In this document: positions 40,021-50,735 of the stretch, piece by piece
How positions within the stretch are numbered: the first letter of the stretch is position 1
How the letters are laid out: every line of letters begins with the position of its first letter
Assembly: GCA_037953745.1 (NCBI GenBank)
Contig: JBAKBP010003126.1
Coordinates: 96,071-160,070 of the forward strand
Reading direction: 5' to 3'
DNA: 64,000 nt
Source: Lithodes maja
Lineage: Eukaryota > Arthropoda > Malacostraca > Decapoda > Lithodidae
Program-made: the position numbers and the translations under genes
The notes under the pieces: model-generated
Database searches by the model: none
What the model was told of the DNA's origin: nothing
The model's input: only the letters and a program-made list of their open reading frames with translations

Positions 40021-41099
40021 TTGTGTCTGTCGGCAGGTTGGCCGGCGCGTTCTGGTCCTGGATGGGCGCGCCCATTCTTGGACTTTGTTCTATTGCTACC
40101 CGTTCTTCTCTCACCCGGGTCAGGCCTCTGTCGCCACGGTTTTTCCCTTGCGACAGAGGGTGACGGACTTCTTGTCTTGTCTTTCGGTTCCCTCCAGCCG
40201 TCTGTCCCCGCCTGCGGCTTTTCGGGGCGTCTGCGCCAGGCGCTCTTCGCGAGGGTTTGGACCGCGTTCTGCGGGTCCACCTTCGGCTCGCGGTGTCTTT
40301 GGTTCCCGAGCTGCAGGCGGTTTTGTGCGCGGCAACTCGGCGCCGCCCGACAGTGCGGTCCTCGTTCTGCCGGCCGGCCCCCTTGGATATTCGTCAGGGT
40401 TTGTTGTACTCTGCGCTATATACGTCGGGGTTGTTTCAGCTGGTTGCTTGGGTATGCTCGCTTCTCTGTCGGCGGCCCCTGCTTCCGACACGCGACGACG
40501 CGCTGTGTCGTTGCGGTCCCTGCTTCCGTCTCGCCCCGTCGTGCTGTGTCGCAAGCGGGGTCTTCTCAGTCCCGTCCTTCTGCCGGTCCTCTTCGGGGTG
40601 CTGCTACGAGTGCTGCCGCCTTGCGCGGCCGCAGGACTGGGTCGTTGCAGGCCAGTGCGTCGATTCCGCCTCGCCCTTCTGTTCTTGCCCCTTTCATCCC
40701 CGCTGTGTCGGGGCTGGCCGGTCTTCCACTTCCGGCCGCCCTTCGGCGTGGTCTGCCCCGCGCCGGCCTGGGGTTGGGGGGGGGGGGGTAGAGGTCGACG
40801 TGGCGCTCGTGCCCGCACGGCCCGTACCGAGGGTACCTCCGCGTCAACACAATGTGTAGTTCTCTGGGTCGGCCTCCTTGTTCTCCTTCTCGCCTGGCCG
40901 ACCGGGTCGCTCCCCTCCTCTCGGGTGCTCCCTCGGGTTGTTTTTGCCCTTGCGCTCCTCGGTTGCCGCGAGGGACGTTGGGGGCGGCGGGTTGCGCGGT
41001 GGGGTCTCCCCTGGTGGTGGACGTCTCGACCCCCTTTCCGCTCTTGTCACCAACGCCGGTCCATCTCTTCGGAGGTGGCCCACGTGCTCACTTCCATGC

Positions 41100-41690
41100 C
41101 CGAGCTGGGTAGCGTCGAGGGGGTTGATCGCCGGTCGCCCGGTTTTCCTCTCCCGTGTCTTTCTGGTCCCGTCGACGAACTGCGTCGCGATGCGGCCGTT
41201 GGTGGTTCTGTCGGCCCTCAACGGGCGCGTCGTGCACACACGGTTTCGGATGCTGCCGGTGCCCCTGGTCCGCCTGGCCCTGTGCCCTCTGTCGTGGGTT
41301 GTATCGCTGGCCCTCCAGGATGCGTCTTGGCTCGTTCCTCTCCATCCTCTCTTCCGGCGATTCTTGGCCGTTCAGCCTTCCGATCGTGTGTTCCTGTTCG
41401 CCGGCCTTCCCTTCGGTCTCCACATCGCGCCGCGGATCTTCTCCGCACATGTGGGGCAGGCTCTGGGTCCTCTCCTCAGGAGCGGGCTCCCGCTCCTGTT
41501 TTCCTTGGCCGTCTGGTTGGTAGTTTCCGAAGCCCTCGGCCTGTGCGTTGGCGACGCCCTCACAGTCGTTCGCACCGTCGCACGGTTCGGGTTCCCCTTT
41601 TGGTGTTCCCAATTCACGCTTGACCCCGTCGCGTGTCGTGCCATGGGTCGGTCTCGCATGGGTTTTGTCCGGCGCTACGGTGACCCGGGG
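41100..41690 (+). pseudogene. DIRS reverse transcriptase, catalytic box lost
   Basis: In the 40878-41816 frame: VSLALQDASWLVPLHPLF (the place of the first catalytic aspartate block), RRFLAVQPSDRVFLFAGLPF and GLHIAPRIFSAHVG are clear DIRS RT signatures. At the expected Y/F-L-D-D-W box the sequence reads FSLAVW (41499-41516): both aspartates are replaced, by codons GCC and GTC. The first block also lacks the usual D-L-K-D-A form. The enzyme must be dead. Confidence 0.85.
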
Positions 41691-42013
41691 TCTGCCGCCC
41701 GCGGTGCACTTTCGGTGGAAGGTCTTCGCCGTGTTTGCACTCGGTCTCCCTCCTGGGGTGGCTCTGCGACTCGTTCGTGGGTTCGCTGCTTTGGGCCGCT
41801 CTGCCCCTTTCCTTAGGGAGCCTCCGGCTACTCCGCCTCCTCCTCATGGGCCCCGTGGTGTTTCCATTGCCCCTCTGGTTCGGCTCCTGCCGCTCCTGCG
41901 TCCCGTTCGCTGACGCTTCGGTCTCTGGGTTGCTCCGGGCTCGCTCTCTGCGGCTGTGCCCTGGTCCGCCCCCCCGCCGACGGTCTGGGTAGCCACAGAT
42001 CCGTCGAGCGAGG

Positions 42014-42480
42014 TTGGGTGGGGTTCCCGATCGACCCTGGGCCGTCCACTTCCTGGCAGATGGGTGGGTCTCCCTCCACTTACCCGTCTATGCCCTCGGA
42101 CTGTTGGTTCCTCTGTTCTTCCTGCGGGACCACGCGCTGGCCCTTCGGGGTCAGTCGGTGGCCTTCGGGTTAGACACTCAGACAGGCTGTCCCCTGTTTT
42201 CCTTCTGCGGGGGTTCCTCCAGGTCGTTGACTCTATTGGGGGTCTCGGTGGAGTTGTTCTTCCTCGCGGCCCGGCACCCCTTCTCCTTGCATGCCTCCTC
42301 CCTGCCCGGGCCTGCCACCCTGTGGGCGGCCGCCCTGTCGTGGGGGCAGGGCGTTCTTGTTGAATGGGCGTTGCTCCGGACTGTGTTCGTCGACCTCGCG
42401 GCTTCCTGCGGTGTTCCGGAGGTCGCCTTGTTCGCATCGGGGGTGCCGCGCCGGTTGCCTTTGGACCTCTCCCTCCGGCC
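42014..42480 (+). pseudogene. DIRS RNase H domain, decayed
   Basis: The 42014-43057 frame begins near the expected start of RNase H and contains HALALRGQSVAFGLDTQTG, FSLHASSLPGPATLWAAALS and VPEVALFASGVPRRLPLDLS. These match the layout of the DIRS RNase H (LPG-x-N-x-x-A-D-x-L-S and the D-L-F-A-S region). Acidic catalytic residues expected at several positions are replaced (for example A in LWAAALS where D is usual). Confidence 0.75.
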
Positions 42481-42849
42481 TCGCGCTCCAGGGGGGGTCC
42501 GGCCGCTTTCATGGTGGCCTGGTACGGGTGGCGGTCGATATCCATCTTTCCGCCCCCAGACGCGCTGTTGCTGTGCCCAGTCCTCGCGAGGCTGCGGCTG
42601 TCCCACGGCTGCGTCGGGCTCCTCGCGCCTCCGTGGCCGGCACGGGCTTGGTCCGCCCGGTTGCCGCGGTGGTGCCCGAGTCCGGTCCCTCTCCCTGTCT
42701 CCGGCTTCCGCTTGGGCTCGGTTGGGGACCTGCGGGCCTCGTTGGCCTTCGCATCGTGCTTGTTCATGTGGCACGGTGGCTCCCGGTCCCGGGCCCTGCC
42801 TGACTTCCTGCAGCGTTCCTGGCCGTCTTCTCCTTGGGGGCCTTCCGGG

Positions 42850-43680
42850 TCCCGCTGGAGGTCTTTTCCTAGGTGGCTACAGGCCGCTCGCCTGCCTGTT
42901 GGCTCTCCTTCCCTCGTCCTACGCTCCTTGTTTCACCTCTTCCGTCCGCGTCACTTTCGAGTCGACGCTATACGTACCCACTTGTCTGCCGTCCGGGGGC
43001 TCTTTGGGTCCGTCGCTGGGCTGGTCGTTCTGCCTCAGGTGCTGGATTCCTTCCTGACGGCTGCCTTCCGGGATCGACCTCCTCCGCGCCAGGTCCCTCC
43101 GCAGTGGGATCTGGGGCGGGCTCTGGTCCTTCTGGCTTCGCCCCCGTCTACAAGGGCCGCTCCGCCGGTTCTGTTGCTCGGGCGTCCGCTCTTCCTTGTC
43201 ACTCTGGCCACTGGGGTTCGGTTGTCTGCCCTAGCGGCATTGTCATGGCCCCGGGACTGCGTGCGATTCTCCCCGTCCTTGCATGGCGTCTCGTTCGCCT
43301 CCTCCCCTCCTTTTGTTGCCACACTTGGGAGGGCGGCCCCCGCTTTCCGGCCTTTCGCCGTCCAGGCTTTCCGGCTTGGGCGTCCTCGCCATGTGTTGTG
43401 CCCGGTGTCGGCCTTGCACTCCTCTGTTGCGTCTGTGGCGCCGCCTTCGGGTCCTGCTGTGTGGGTGTCTCCTCGGACAGGTGGGAGGCTCTCGCTGGTG
43501 CAGTTGGGCCGCCGCGTTAGTCGGACCGTTCGTGCCCGTCGCCCTGTTTGTAGGGGTTCTGCGCACGATGTCAGATCCTTTGCTGCCTCCTTCCAGTTCC
43601 TGCCACGTCGATTCTTCCCTGCCTTCGCCTCAGCGGTTTTTGTGGGTCTTCTATCAATTCCTTCATCTCCTCCTACCTCT
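42850..43680 (+). pseudogene. DIRS tyrosine recombinase, decayed
   Basis: In the 42364-43803 frame: QVPPQWDLGRALVLLASPPS, then LVTLATGVRLSALAALSW (first catalytic arginine region) and RGSAHDVRSFAASFQFL (catalytic H-x-x-R). The C-terminal segment that should carry the nucleophilic tyrosine is frame-disturbed. FLWVFYQFLHLL in another frame (~43635) may be its remnant. In DIRS elements this enzyme integrates a circular DNA intermediate. Here it is probably inactive. Confidence 0.8.
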
Positions 43681-43799
43681 CCGTGTCCAGTGTTCAACCC
43701 CCTCGGCTGGTGCTTGCTCTCGGGGGTCGTGTTTCCTGGTGCTCTGGCGAAGATCCCTGGTCTTCCCCCCTTGTCCCTCGTTCTTTTCCTTTGTTTTAT

Positions 43800-44177
43800 G
43801 TGACAAAGGGGGGGGGGGGGGGAGTGTACGGGTTTGCAACACTGGATTACAAGTTTGGGATTATGTTATATGTATACAGTACATAAGTGTTTTTGCCACA
43901 TTGAAAATTGTGTTTTGTTCTTGTGTTCAGTGTTTTTGTTGGTTTTTGAAGAAAAGGGTTTTGGGTACAGTACCTTTTTGGTTTCAGACAAGTCTATGTT
44001 TTTGCATTACTATGAATGACGGGCATGTGTTAAAACTGTTCTTTTTAGCTACTCCTCAGTTTTTCACTCTTTTATTAGACTCTCTTGTTTAAATTGTGTC
44101 TTTGTCATTCATACTTTTGTTTTATGCATTGGTTTTTGGTAGGTTGGGCTTGGATGTCCTCCTCCTATTTGTTATGC
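43800..44177 (+). other. DIRS 3' untranslated region
   Basis: Opens with a G18-type run at ~43806-43823 and switches abruptly from GC-rich coding to AT-rich sequence. No coding domain is seen. Confidence 0.5.
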
Positions 44178-44291
44178 AGCCTTGACGTTGGATTTGCCAA
44201 GACTACTAACAAATTGGGAGGTTTGACGTACCTCCCAACCTACCAAATAGGAAAACCTACTATTTGGTAGTAGTCTTGGAAAATCCAACGT
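44178..44291 (+). repeat. DIRS internal complementary region
   Basis: 44178-44214 is the reverse complement of the left terminus (GCCTTGACGTTGGATTTGCC and on to CTAACAAA). 44214-44291 is the reverse complement of the right terminus (TTGGGAGGTTTGACGTACCT and on to CCAACGT). The junction at AAATTGGG therefore defines both element ends exactly. Confidence 0.95.
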
Positions 44292-44354
44292 ACATAATAC
44301 CCTCCCTCACGCCGGACCCCTGCCCATCCGCGTTCTTCTGCTGACGTGAGATGT

Positions 44355-44703
44355 GATAACAAGAGAGGGTCGCTCATGCGCACGTTCGACAGGGATCGGC
44401 GCATGACGGAACACGGGATGGGCCTTGAGCGGTAACTAAGGTAAACCCCTTTTTCTTCTCTTCTAATGCTTTTTTCACCTTCGGTGGTAGTTTTGGTTAA
44501 TGTACAACGTCTCCTAGAGCAAGATAAGGAGTAGACTCTAGACGTTTTCTTTTTAACCGCGGTTGGAATGACGACATAGCAGTCAAAATAGACAAGTCGT
44601 CATTGCAATTAGGTTAATAGCCTTGACGTTGGATTTTCCAAGACTACTACCAAATAGTAGGTTTTCCTATTTGGTAGGTTGGGAGGTACGTCAAACCTCC
44701 CAA
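44355..44703 (-). repeat. DIRS right inverted terminal repeat with hairpin extension
   Basis: 44355-44654 mirrors the left repeat. The extension 44655-44703 has no counterpart at the left. With the sequence before it, it forms two hairpins: CTACCAAATAGTAGG/CCTATTTGGTAG and GGGAGGTACGTCAAACCTCCC. An asymmetric right extension is also known in DIRS-1. Confidence 0.93.
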
Positions 44704-44837
44704 TCAACAATTATGATAAAATATTGGAAATAGAAACACACACGTCATTACACAGATACATATATTTTTTAAAAATACACATTAAGATTTATAGATTTAT
44801 ATATATATATATATACTGTACATATATACAGAGGGTA

Positions 44838-47148
44838 TTAAGAATGCTTGGGGATCTCCTGTGTCTCATTCTGGGGATCTATGGCAGACACAGGCGTACC
44901 AACAATGACAGGTGTTGGGGATTTTTGACCCGTCAACATTTCTAGAAATGTGTTGCCAAACTGCCCCAGGTCGAAAGACGGTTGGCTGGGTGTGGAGGCA
45001 GTAGGTGGGACGAATTTGCGAGGGGGTGTCGTTAAAGGTTGTTGCGCCAAGAACGACCTCAAGGCTGCAACCTGGTGTGCAGGTAGCACGAGGCCCCCAA
45101 GACCAGGCTGAGGCTGGGTCGACAGGGTGGGAGGAGGCAGGGTGGTTGCTGGAGTGCCCTGGTACATCACTGTCGGATGCTGCTGTACCACGGGTTGGGG
45201 TAGGGGCGCCGGCAAGCCAAAGCTCCTGTGGGCGTGGAGCAAGAGGTCCGGACCAGGCCGGGGCACTCCCTCCGCATGGGCAACCTTGAACCTGTCGATG
45301 GCTGCCAACAGTTCCAACTTGAGTGTGGTGTTGTAAGCTGGAGGCAGCCCCACACAGTCTTTCACCATGCCCTCCAGGGAGTAGCGCCAATATTTATGGT
45401 CCTGGTCCTCGACCACATCGAACGCCTGACCCAGGTTCTGTCGCAGCTTCTCAGAATTCACGAGGACCTTGAACAAGAAACAATAAAAGATTAAACACAC
45501 GAAACACAATATTTTAATATTTGACAACAAATTTATTTTAACCAATGAAATGTTGTGGTATTTTGGGAACAAAATATGTTCAAAGTTATTGTCGATAGTA
45601 TGGTGTGAAATCATGACATCTTTAGTATTATTATTAATTTATGTTATTGTAATAACTTTGGAAACAAACACTTTATCTAATAATAGCTTGGAATTGCAAT
45701 GGGGTGCCACCAATGAACAATGTAACTACAAAGTGAGAGGGGTTGGGTGTGAAGGGGGACCAGCCGGGTTGGGCCAATCAGCACTCTGCAGACCCCCATA
45801 ATCCTGCGTTAATCCCTAGCCGTTTTGGTAAGATTAACCTCAGGGTATTAGAGTGTGGACCCTATATTTGGGCTTTTTAATTAAATTGGGGTTGTGTAGG
45901 ACAGGGATCTACCTTGCTTAGGCAAATCGGCTTTCTGCAGACTCCCATTTTCTTATGTTCTTATGTTCTTATGTAATATTTTCTCTACTCACTTGCTCCA
46001 GGGTCCCGTGTGTTGATGTTGAAGGGACAGCACCAGGAGGCTTTCCTTTCTTCACCTTCCGTGCAGGCTGGGCGATGGCTGGGGGTGTGTCCTCCTCTTC
46101 CTGACTGCCAGCAGAGGGGTCATCCACCTCGTAGACTGGGACAGAAGGTGTTTGGGTGCGGTGAGGGACAGGAACACCAGCAGGCGCCGGTGCTGCAGCC
46201 TGGGCAGCAGTCTGTTGTGACATGTATGTAGAATTAGTAACATGTATTTATTTATGTAAATAACTTTTAAAATACAATTTAACATAACCATTCATCCTTG
46301 TAACCTTTAAAATAACATGAATAAACTGATTTGAGTTACAGTGTATTATGCGTTTCATTAACAAATATTTGAAGTTTAACACGATAAATTGAACACAATA
46401 ATAGCATCATTATAAGCAAACTTATTATGAAAATCACCTAAAAAAACACTGTCACTGTGGAAGGGTTTGAAAACATAAGAAATATCAACGTACCTGAGGC
46501 ATACCAAGTGACCGGGGCTTCTTCTGACGGACGATGTGTGGCTTCATGAAGTGGAATATGCTGAGGATCCACCTCTCCCTCTCAGTCAGTCGTTTGGCCC
46601 CATCACCACTCTTCAACTTGCTGAGCCGGCCGAACCTGGAGCGAAGAGATCCCCACCAGGTCTTCAAATCGAAGGCGGTCATTGGTGGGTCCATGGTCGC
46701 AGCCTTCTCCGCCCATACAGAATCTATATGTTTCTTATTCTTGTGCCGGGGGTCCCCCTTGTCAATAATGAAAGGCGCATCCAGCTCAATCCAATCAGCC
46801 AGCATCCTCTCCGTCTCCTCCGTCAGTATCACGTTCGTCTTCTTCCTGCGGCGTTTCTTTGGTGGGAGTCTGGCTGTTGGGAAGTGCAGGTTCTACTTCT
46901 TCATCCTCTTCTTCCTCGTCACTCTCATCATCCACTTCAACCTCTCCACTATCGGGGCCGAGGTCGAGAACAATTTCACCTTCAGGCGTCGAGGGGCCAG
47001 GCTGAGAGGGGTCAGAGTTGGAGGGGCCAGGCTGAGAGGGGTCATAGTTGGAGGGGCCGGGCTGAGAGGGGTCACCAGGTGATGTGTCTCCAGACGTCGA
47101 GGTGGCAGGGGAAGCCTTCCTGACCTTCTTCACTCCTTTCTTTTGCAT
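44838..47148 (-). CDS. Three-exon gene for a MADF/Myb-like DNA-binding protein
   Basis: Exon 1 is 47148-46494 (ATG MQKKGVKKVRK), exon 2 46211-45993, exon 3 45467-44838 (stop TAA). Splice sites are good: CAG|GTACGTT, AACAG|ACTG, CAA|GTGAGT, TTCAAG|GTCC, all phase 0. Exon 1 encodes a repeated DPSQPGPSN motif (4 copies, 47085-46980), an acidic run DDESDEEEEDEEVE, then a basic KKRRRKK and a MADF/Myb-like domain (RMLADWIELDAPFIIDKG to WWGSLRSRFGRLSKL). The acidic and MADF parts lie in different frames, so there is a frameshift near 46870 or an unseen intron. Exon 2 is proline-rich (TPSVPVYEVDDPSAG). Exon 3 has a possible second domain (EKLRQNLGQAFDVVEDQDHK) and a Q/P-rich tail. It may be a host regulator or the accessory protein of a PIF/Harbinger transposon. 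Confidence 0.78.
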
Positions 47149-47449
47149 GGTACAGGGCAGAGCAGGGTGCAGAGGGTGACAAGCAGGGCAGGGCAGGGTG
47201 CAAAGGGTGGCAAGCAGGGCAGGGGGGCAGGGTGAAGAGGGTGGCAAGCTGGTGGCAGGGTTGTAGTTTGCTGCTCCGGTGTGGTGAGAGGTATGACGGG
47301 AGTGTCCCCTGCTGCTGCTTATATACCCCCCCGTACACCGTTGCCGCGTCTTCCCGCCAACACGTAGTGTGGCGGTGTTGCCAGATGCGGCCGGACTTAC
47401 TTTCACTTTCACGTTTTACGTGAACATTGTACGATTGGCGGAAGAAACT

Positions 47450-47525
47450 TACGTTTTACCTGTCTAGCTGCTACGTTTTACGTGGCTGCACCCGTAATAC
47501 GTAGCAGCTAGACAGGTAAAACGTA
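47450..47525. repeat. 27-bp perfect hairpin upstream of the MADF-like gene
   Basis: Arms 47450-47476 and 47499-47525 are perfect reverse complements (TACGTTTTACCTGTCTAGCT and on). The loop is 22 nt. The word ACGTTTTACGT or a close relative recurs at ~47411, 47473 and 47704. It lies ~300 bp upstream of the gene's ATG, between the gene and a candidate transposon terminus. Confidence 0.9.
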
Positions 47526-47689
47526 TGCATTCCCAACTTTTTACATACGTGAGCACGAGCCCCGTATCCGATTCGAAATCCAAAGGATACCGGGCGACCT
47601 TGGCCGCACCAACCACCTACAAGACCAGCGTGGCTACACCCGCCATGCGTACCAACCCCCACGACTAGACACAATTTCATTTAAGTTTT

Positions 47690-47790
47690 GCGTACTAAGC
47701 CCTTACGTTTTACGTATTCGGTTGCCAACTACCAATAAACCTTCGTACGGGAGCATACGGGAGCATATACGTGAATGTGTGAACCCAGCA
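47690..47790 (-). mobile_element. Candidate PIF/Harbinger terminus
   Basis: Read on the minus strand from 47790: TGCTGGGTTCACACATTCAC followed by GTATATGCTCCCGTATGCTC, with TTA outside at 47791. GGGTTCACAC-type ends and 3-bp TTA/TAA targets are typical of PIF/Harbinger elements, some of which carry a MADF/Myb-like second gene. The opposite terminus was not found and may have been removed at the DIRS junction (44703). Inference only. Confidence 0.4.
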
Positions 47791-47814
47791 TTAGGTGCAG
47801 GGTGGGCCAATTTG

Positions 47815-48020
47815 GAGCCTCCCAGTTTTACTCCATTAGCTTGGAGATTTTAAGACGTTTCATCACATTAGTTTGGCGATTATATGATGCTTCAACCCAA
47901 TAAGGTGTCGATTTTTCCTGGGCGAGCGATAGCGAGCCCGCAATTTGGGAGAAACCGGCCTTTGGCCGGGACATTTTTCTATCGAAAAATGTACACATTT
48001 TGCTTGAAGGGGGTCTGGGG
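47815..48020 (+). repeat. Dispersed repeat R1, copy 1
   Basis: Contains TTTTAAGACGTTTCATC, then AGGTGTCGATTTTTCCTGGG, CGAGCGATAGCGAGCC, the palindrome CGGCCTTTGGCCG and TTTTTCTATCGAAAAATGTA. The same ordered blocks return at 49405, 49880 and 53150 and, inverted, at 53296. Confidence 0.75.
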
Positions 48021-49404
48021 GACGTTTTTTTTTTAGTTTTAACCCTTAAAGAGCGGCGCTCGACTTAAGTCTTGCACCAATTTGCAGCAAGTTAGGAGCA
48101 TTATTAAGGCTTTTAAAGGGTTAAAATCGAGTGCAAATGGCCGGGAGCGCAGCGGGCCAGACAGCCGACTCCCAGGGCTTACCGCCGCCCATTAACTCAT
48201 GTTCCCTGTGTTCTCAAGAGGCCGGCAGTGTAGCCAGTAGTGAGCATAGCTGGGAAAAATATGCCGAAATACGCTAAACTCCCATGTTACTGGTATCACT
48301 GTATGAGAACCACGAGTGCTACGTAGCTCGTTCTGGTCTCATTTTGAAGCTTTTTAGCGCCTAGTTTTTTGCTAAATAATTGTTTTTTCATGCAGATACT
48401 TGATTGATCATTCAGGAGGGCCTGCATATGCCCAAAATAGCCCAAAACACCCCGCTAGACAAGGGTTAAGGGGGTTTGGAGAGGCATTTTAACAAGTCTA
48501 GCGGGTAAACTAAAAACACTTTGTTCGAAAATGGCTAAAACAAATAAAAACCTCTAATAATTAAACAAAATACCATAATAACACTCAAGACGTTGCACCA
48601 AATAGTTTTCAGTCAATGTATCTGAAAAGACGGTGAATAATTCGAACTATGAAGAAAACATAACCTATCACTGTATTAACTCTATATTTGTATTTATTGA
48701 TATTTATTTTTACACTATTACTTGGAGAGATGGATCTTGGCGAAGTAACACATTTGCTGAGCTTACAGGTACTTACCCGATAGCACTATCGTTAGTTTGT
48801 GTTGTATATTTGTTATACTATTATTGATATCTTGTCAAATTGCAAATTACCTTATTATAAAATTTGATACAAATTGTAGTTTCTTTATTCAAACAGAATT
48901 TAATAATATTTACCAGAACGTCCCGTACTTCCCAAACTGATTAATTCCTTGAACATGACGATAGTGCATTGTTATATGTGCAATTAGTTTGCTTGGGAAC
49001 CAGATTAACTTGCACATGTAGTAATGTACACACTATGTGGTGGATTGTGTTCTTTTATTTCAAATTCTATTTTATTAAACGTTGTTTCCACATAGCGATT
49101 TTTATTAGTTCTTTTGTGTTTATCTTGTGTCGTCCCAGTTTTGGTTTGTTTATTTTGCAAGTTTTACATTATAATATAGGGGATACTACAGTACCTGAAC
49201 ATAGGATCTAATTTACTGTATGTATATGAAGAAAAACTATCCTCAAACTTTCTATATGTTAACAAAACACAAATCATTATCTACGGTACTCTCAAAATTT
49301 TATTTACAATAACAAATCTATAAAGTATACCGTTCAGTGTACAGTACAGTCAAAATCAATAGTTTGCCAAAAATAATACTCATATTTGGTTCAAATTATT
49401 TTTA
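48021..49404. other. Unassigned AT-rich intergenic DNA
   Basis: No coding domain or clear element. A G-rich segment near 48000-48230 (CCGGGAGCGCAGCGGGCC) gives way to AT-rich sequence. Short open frames at 48633 and 48969 look spurious. Confidence 0.4.
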
Positions 49405-49560
49405 TTTGGACCTCCCCTGTTTCGCTCCAATAGTTTGGAAATGTTAAGACATTTCGAACCCATTCAGGTGTCAATTATATTTCTGGGCGAGCGGGCGAGC
49501 AATGGCGAGCCTGTAATTTAGAAGAAATCAGCCTTTGGCCTGGAACTATTGATTATGAAT
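49405..49560 (+). repeat. Dispersed repeat R1, copy 2
   Basis: Same block order as copy 1: GTTAAGACATTTCGAACCCA, CAGGTGTCAATTATATTTCT, GGCGAGCAATGGCGAGCC and AGCCTTTGGCCTGG. More diverged than copy 1. Confidence 0.65.
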
Positions 49561-49879
49561 ACCCGGTACATCCGTTCAAGCATTCAACTATTTTCACTCT
49601 TTGGGCTCATTTAATTGCACAGCTATAAGTAAAATTGTCGGAAAACAAGATTTGGACTGCATCCATTCAAGTACTCTTAACATCTTCACTGTTTGGTCTA
49701 TTAATTTCATATTTATTCACCAACCCACCAATTAACTTACAAAGAAACCCTTTTAGTACAGGGGAAGTTACTTTTCTATTTATTCTGGCTATCATTAGAT
49801 GATTTTACTATGTTTAGGAAGGATTTATGATAGTTAACATATTAATGCAAAATCGTCTAATAATAGATAGAATATACGG

Positions 49880-50020
49880 AAATTCCTTTGCCAATTTTAA
49901 GACCTTTCGTGAAATTTAGGTGTCAATTTTTTCCTGGTGAGCGATAGCAAGCCTGTAATTTGACAGAAACTGGCCTTTGGTCAGGACATTTTTCTAGCAA
50001 AATATTTGCAAATTTATCTC
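49880..50020 (+). repeat. Dispersed repeat R1, copy 3
   Basis: Contains TTTTAAGACCTTTCGTG, AGGTGTCAATTTTTTCCTGG, TGAGCGATAGCAAGCC and CTGGCCTTTGGTCAGG, followed by ACATTTTTCTAGCAAAATA. Confidence 0.65.
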
Positions 50021-50080
50021 AAAAAAGGGTCTTGAGTGTGTTATTTTAAGCTTAATGGAGCTCTAGGGAGCCAACTAAAA

Positions 50081-50081
<1 letters not shown>

Positions 50082-50111
<30 letters not shown>

Positions 50112-50735
50112 TCTATGTGATTGAGGGAGGCAAAAGGCATAACTGCCTATAGCGAGTGCCTCCCCCATAGTTGAAAGAGTGACAGGGCCAAAATCAAGGG
50201 ACGTTCGAGCCAAAATGCCTGGACACACGGAGTTTGAAGCAATTTAAGTCATAGGAAGAGGGAAAGACTGATTCTGGGAGAGAGTTCCAGAGCTCAGATG
50301 TTGAGTAGAAGAAAGTTTGAGAGTAACGTTTCACTCTTGGGTTGGAGAGTTGCACAGAGTAGGGGTTGGATTGAGTTGCAAGACGGGTACCACGTGCCCT
50401 ACGTAAAGGAGGTGGTATGCACTGGGATAGCTCTGAGGAACACTGATTATTATAGTAGCGATAGAATAGCGAGAGAGATGCAACATTGCGGCGGAGACAG
50501 AGAGATTGCAGAGAGTTGGCGAGTGGACGGGAGTTAATGATACGAAAGGCCTTCCTTTCAACTTTGTCTAGGAGAGCGGTGTGAGAGGAACCTCCCCACA
50601 CATGTGAACAATACTCAATACAAGGGTGCACTATGCCCCTGTACAGAGCAAGAAGCTGTGCAGGGGAAAAGAACCCCCTAAGGCGGTTGAGCACACCCAG
50701 CTTCTGGGAGGCTGCCTTAGCAAGACTAAAGTAAA
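50082..50735 (-). pseudogene. 5'-truncated L2-like LINE with poly(A) tail
   Basis: On the minus strand a 166-codon open frame (50694-50194) encodes the RT C-terminus: MLNRLRGFFSPAQLLALYRG, SHVWGGSSHTALLDKVERKA and a C-terminal CFKLRVSRHFGSN. The 3' UTR ends in poly(A), seen as a T run of ~31 at 50082-50112. It is the same family as 1291-2249 but better preserved. The left (5') junction lies near 50735. The remaining open frame is undamaged, so insertion is probably recent. Confidence 0.88.

Larger units (their letters stand above)
36509..44703 (+). mobile_element. DIRS1-type tyrosine-recombinase retrotransposon
   Basis: 8195 bp. Left inverted terminal repeat 36509-36809; right repeat 44355-44654 plus a 49-nt right-end extension (44655-44703). 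An internal complementary region at 44178-44291 is the reverse complement of the left end joined to that of the right end, which is the hallmark DIRS1 layout for making a circular intermediate. The interior encodes broken gag-like, RT, RNase H and tyrosine recombinase regions on the + strand. There is no target-site duplication, as expected for recombinase-mediated integration. The interior is GC-rich and A-poor on the + strand, unlike its surroundings. A tRNA-headed SINE lies inside. Confidence 0.92.

Noticed and set aside
38213..42774. Long minus-strand open frames (e.g. 41844-42767, 40120-40818)
   Set aside because: They lie opposite the DIRS coding region. They are open because stop codons are rare in such GC-rich, A/T-skewed sequence, and they show only R/G/P-rich low-complexity protein.
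46534..47123. Plus-strand frames of 182-195 codons over the MADF-like gene
   Set aside because: They are antisense to exon 1, which has good splice sites and a recognisable domain.
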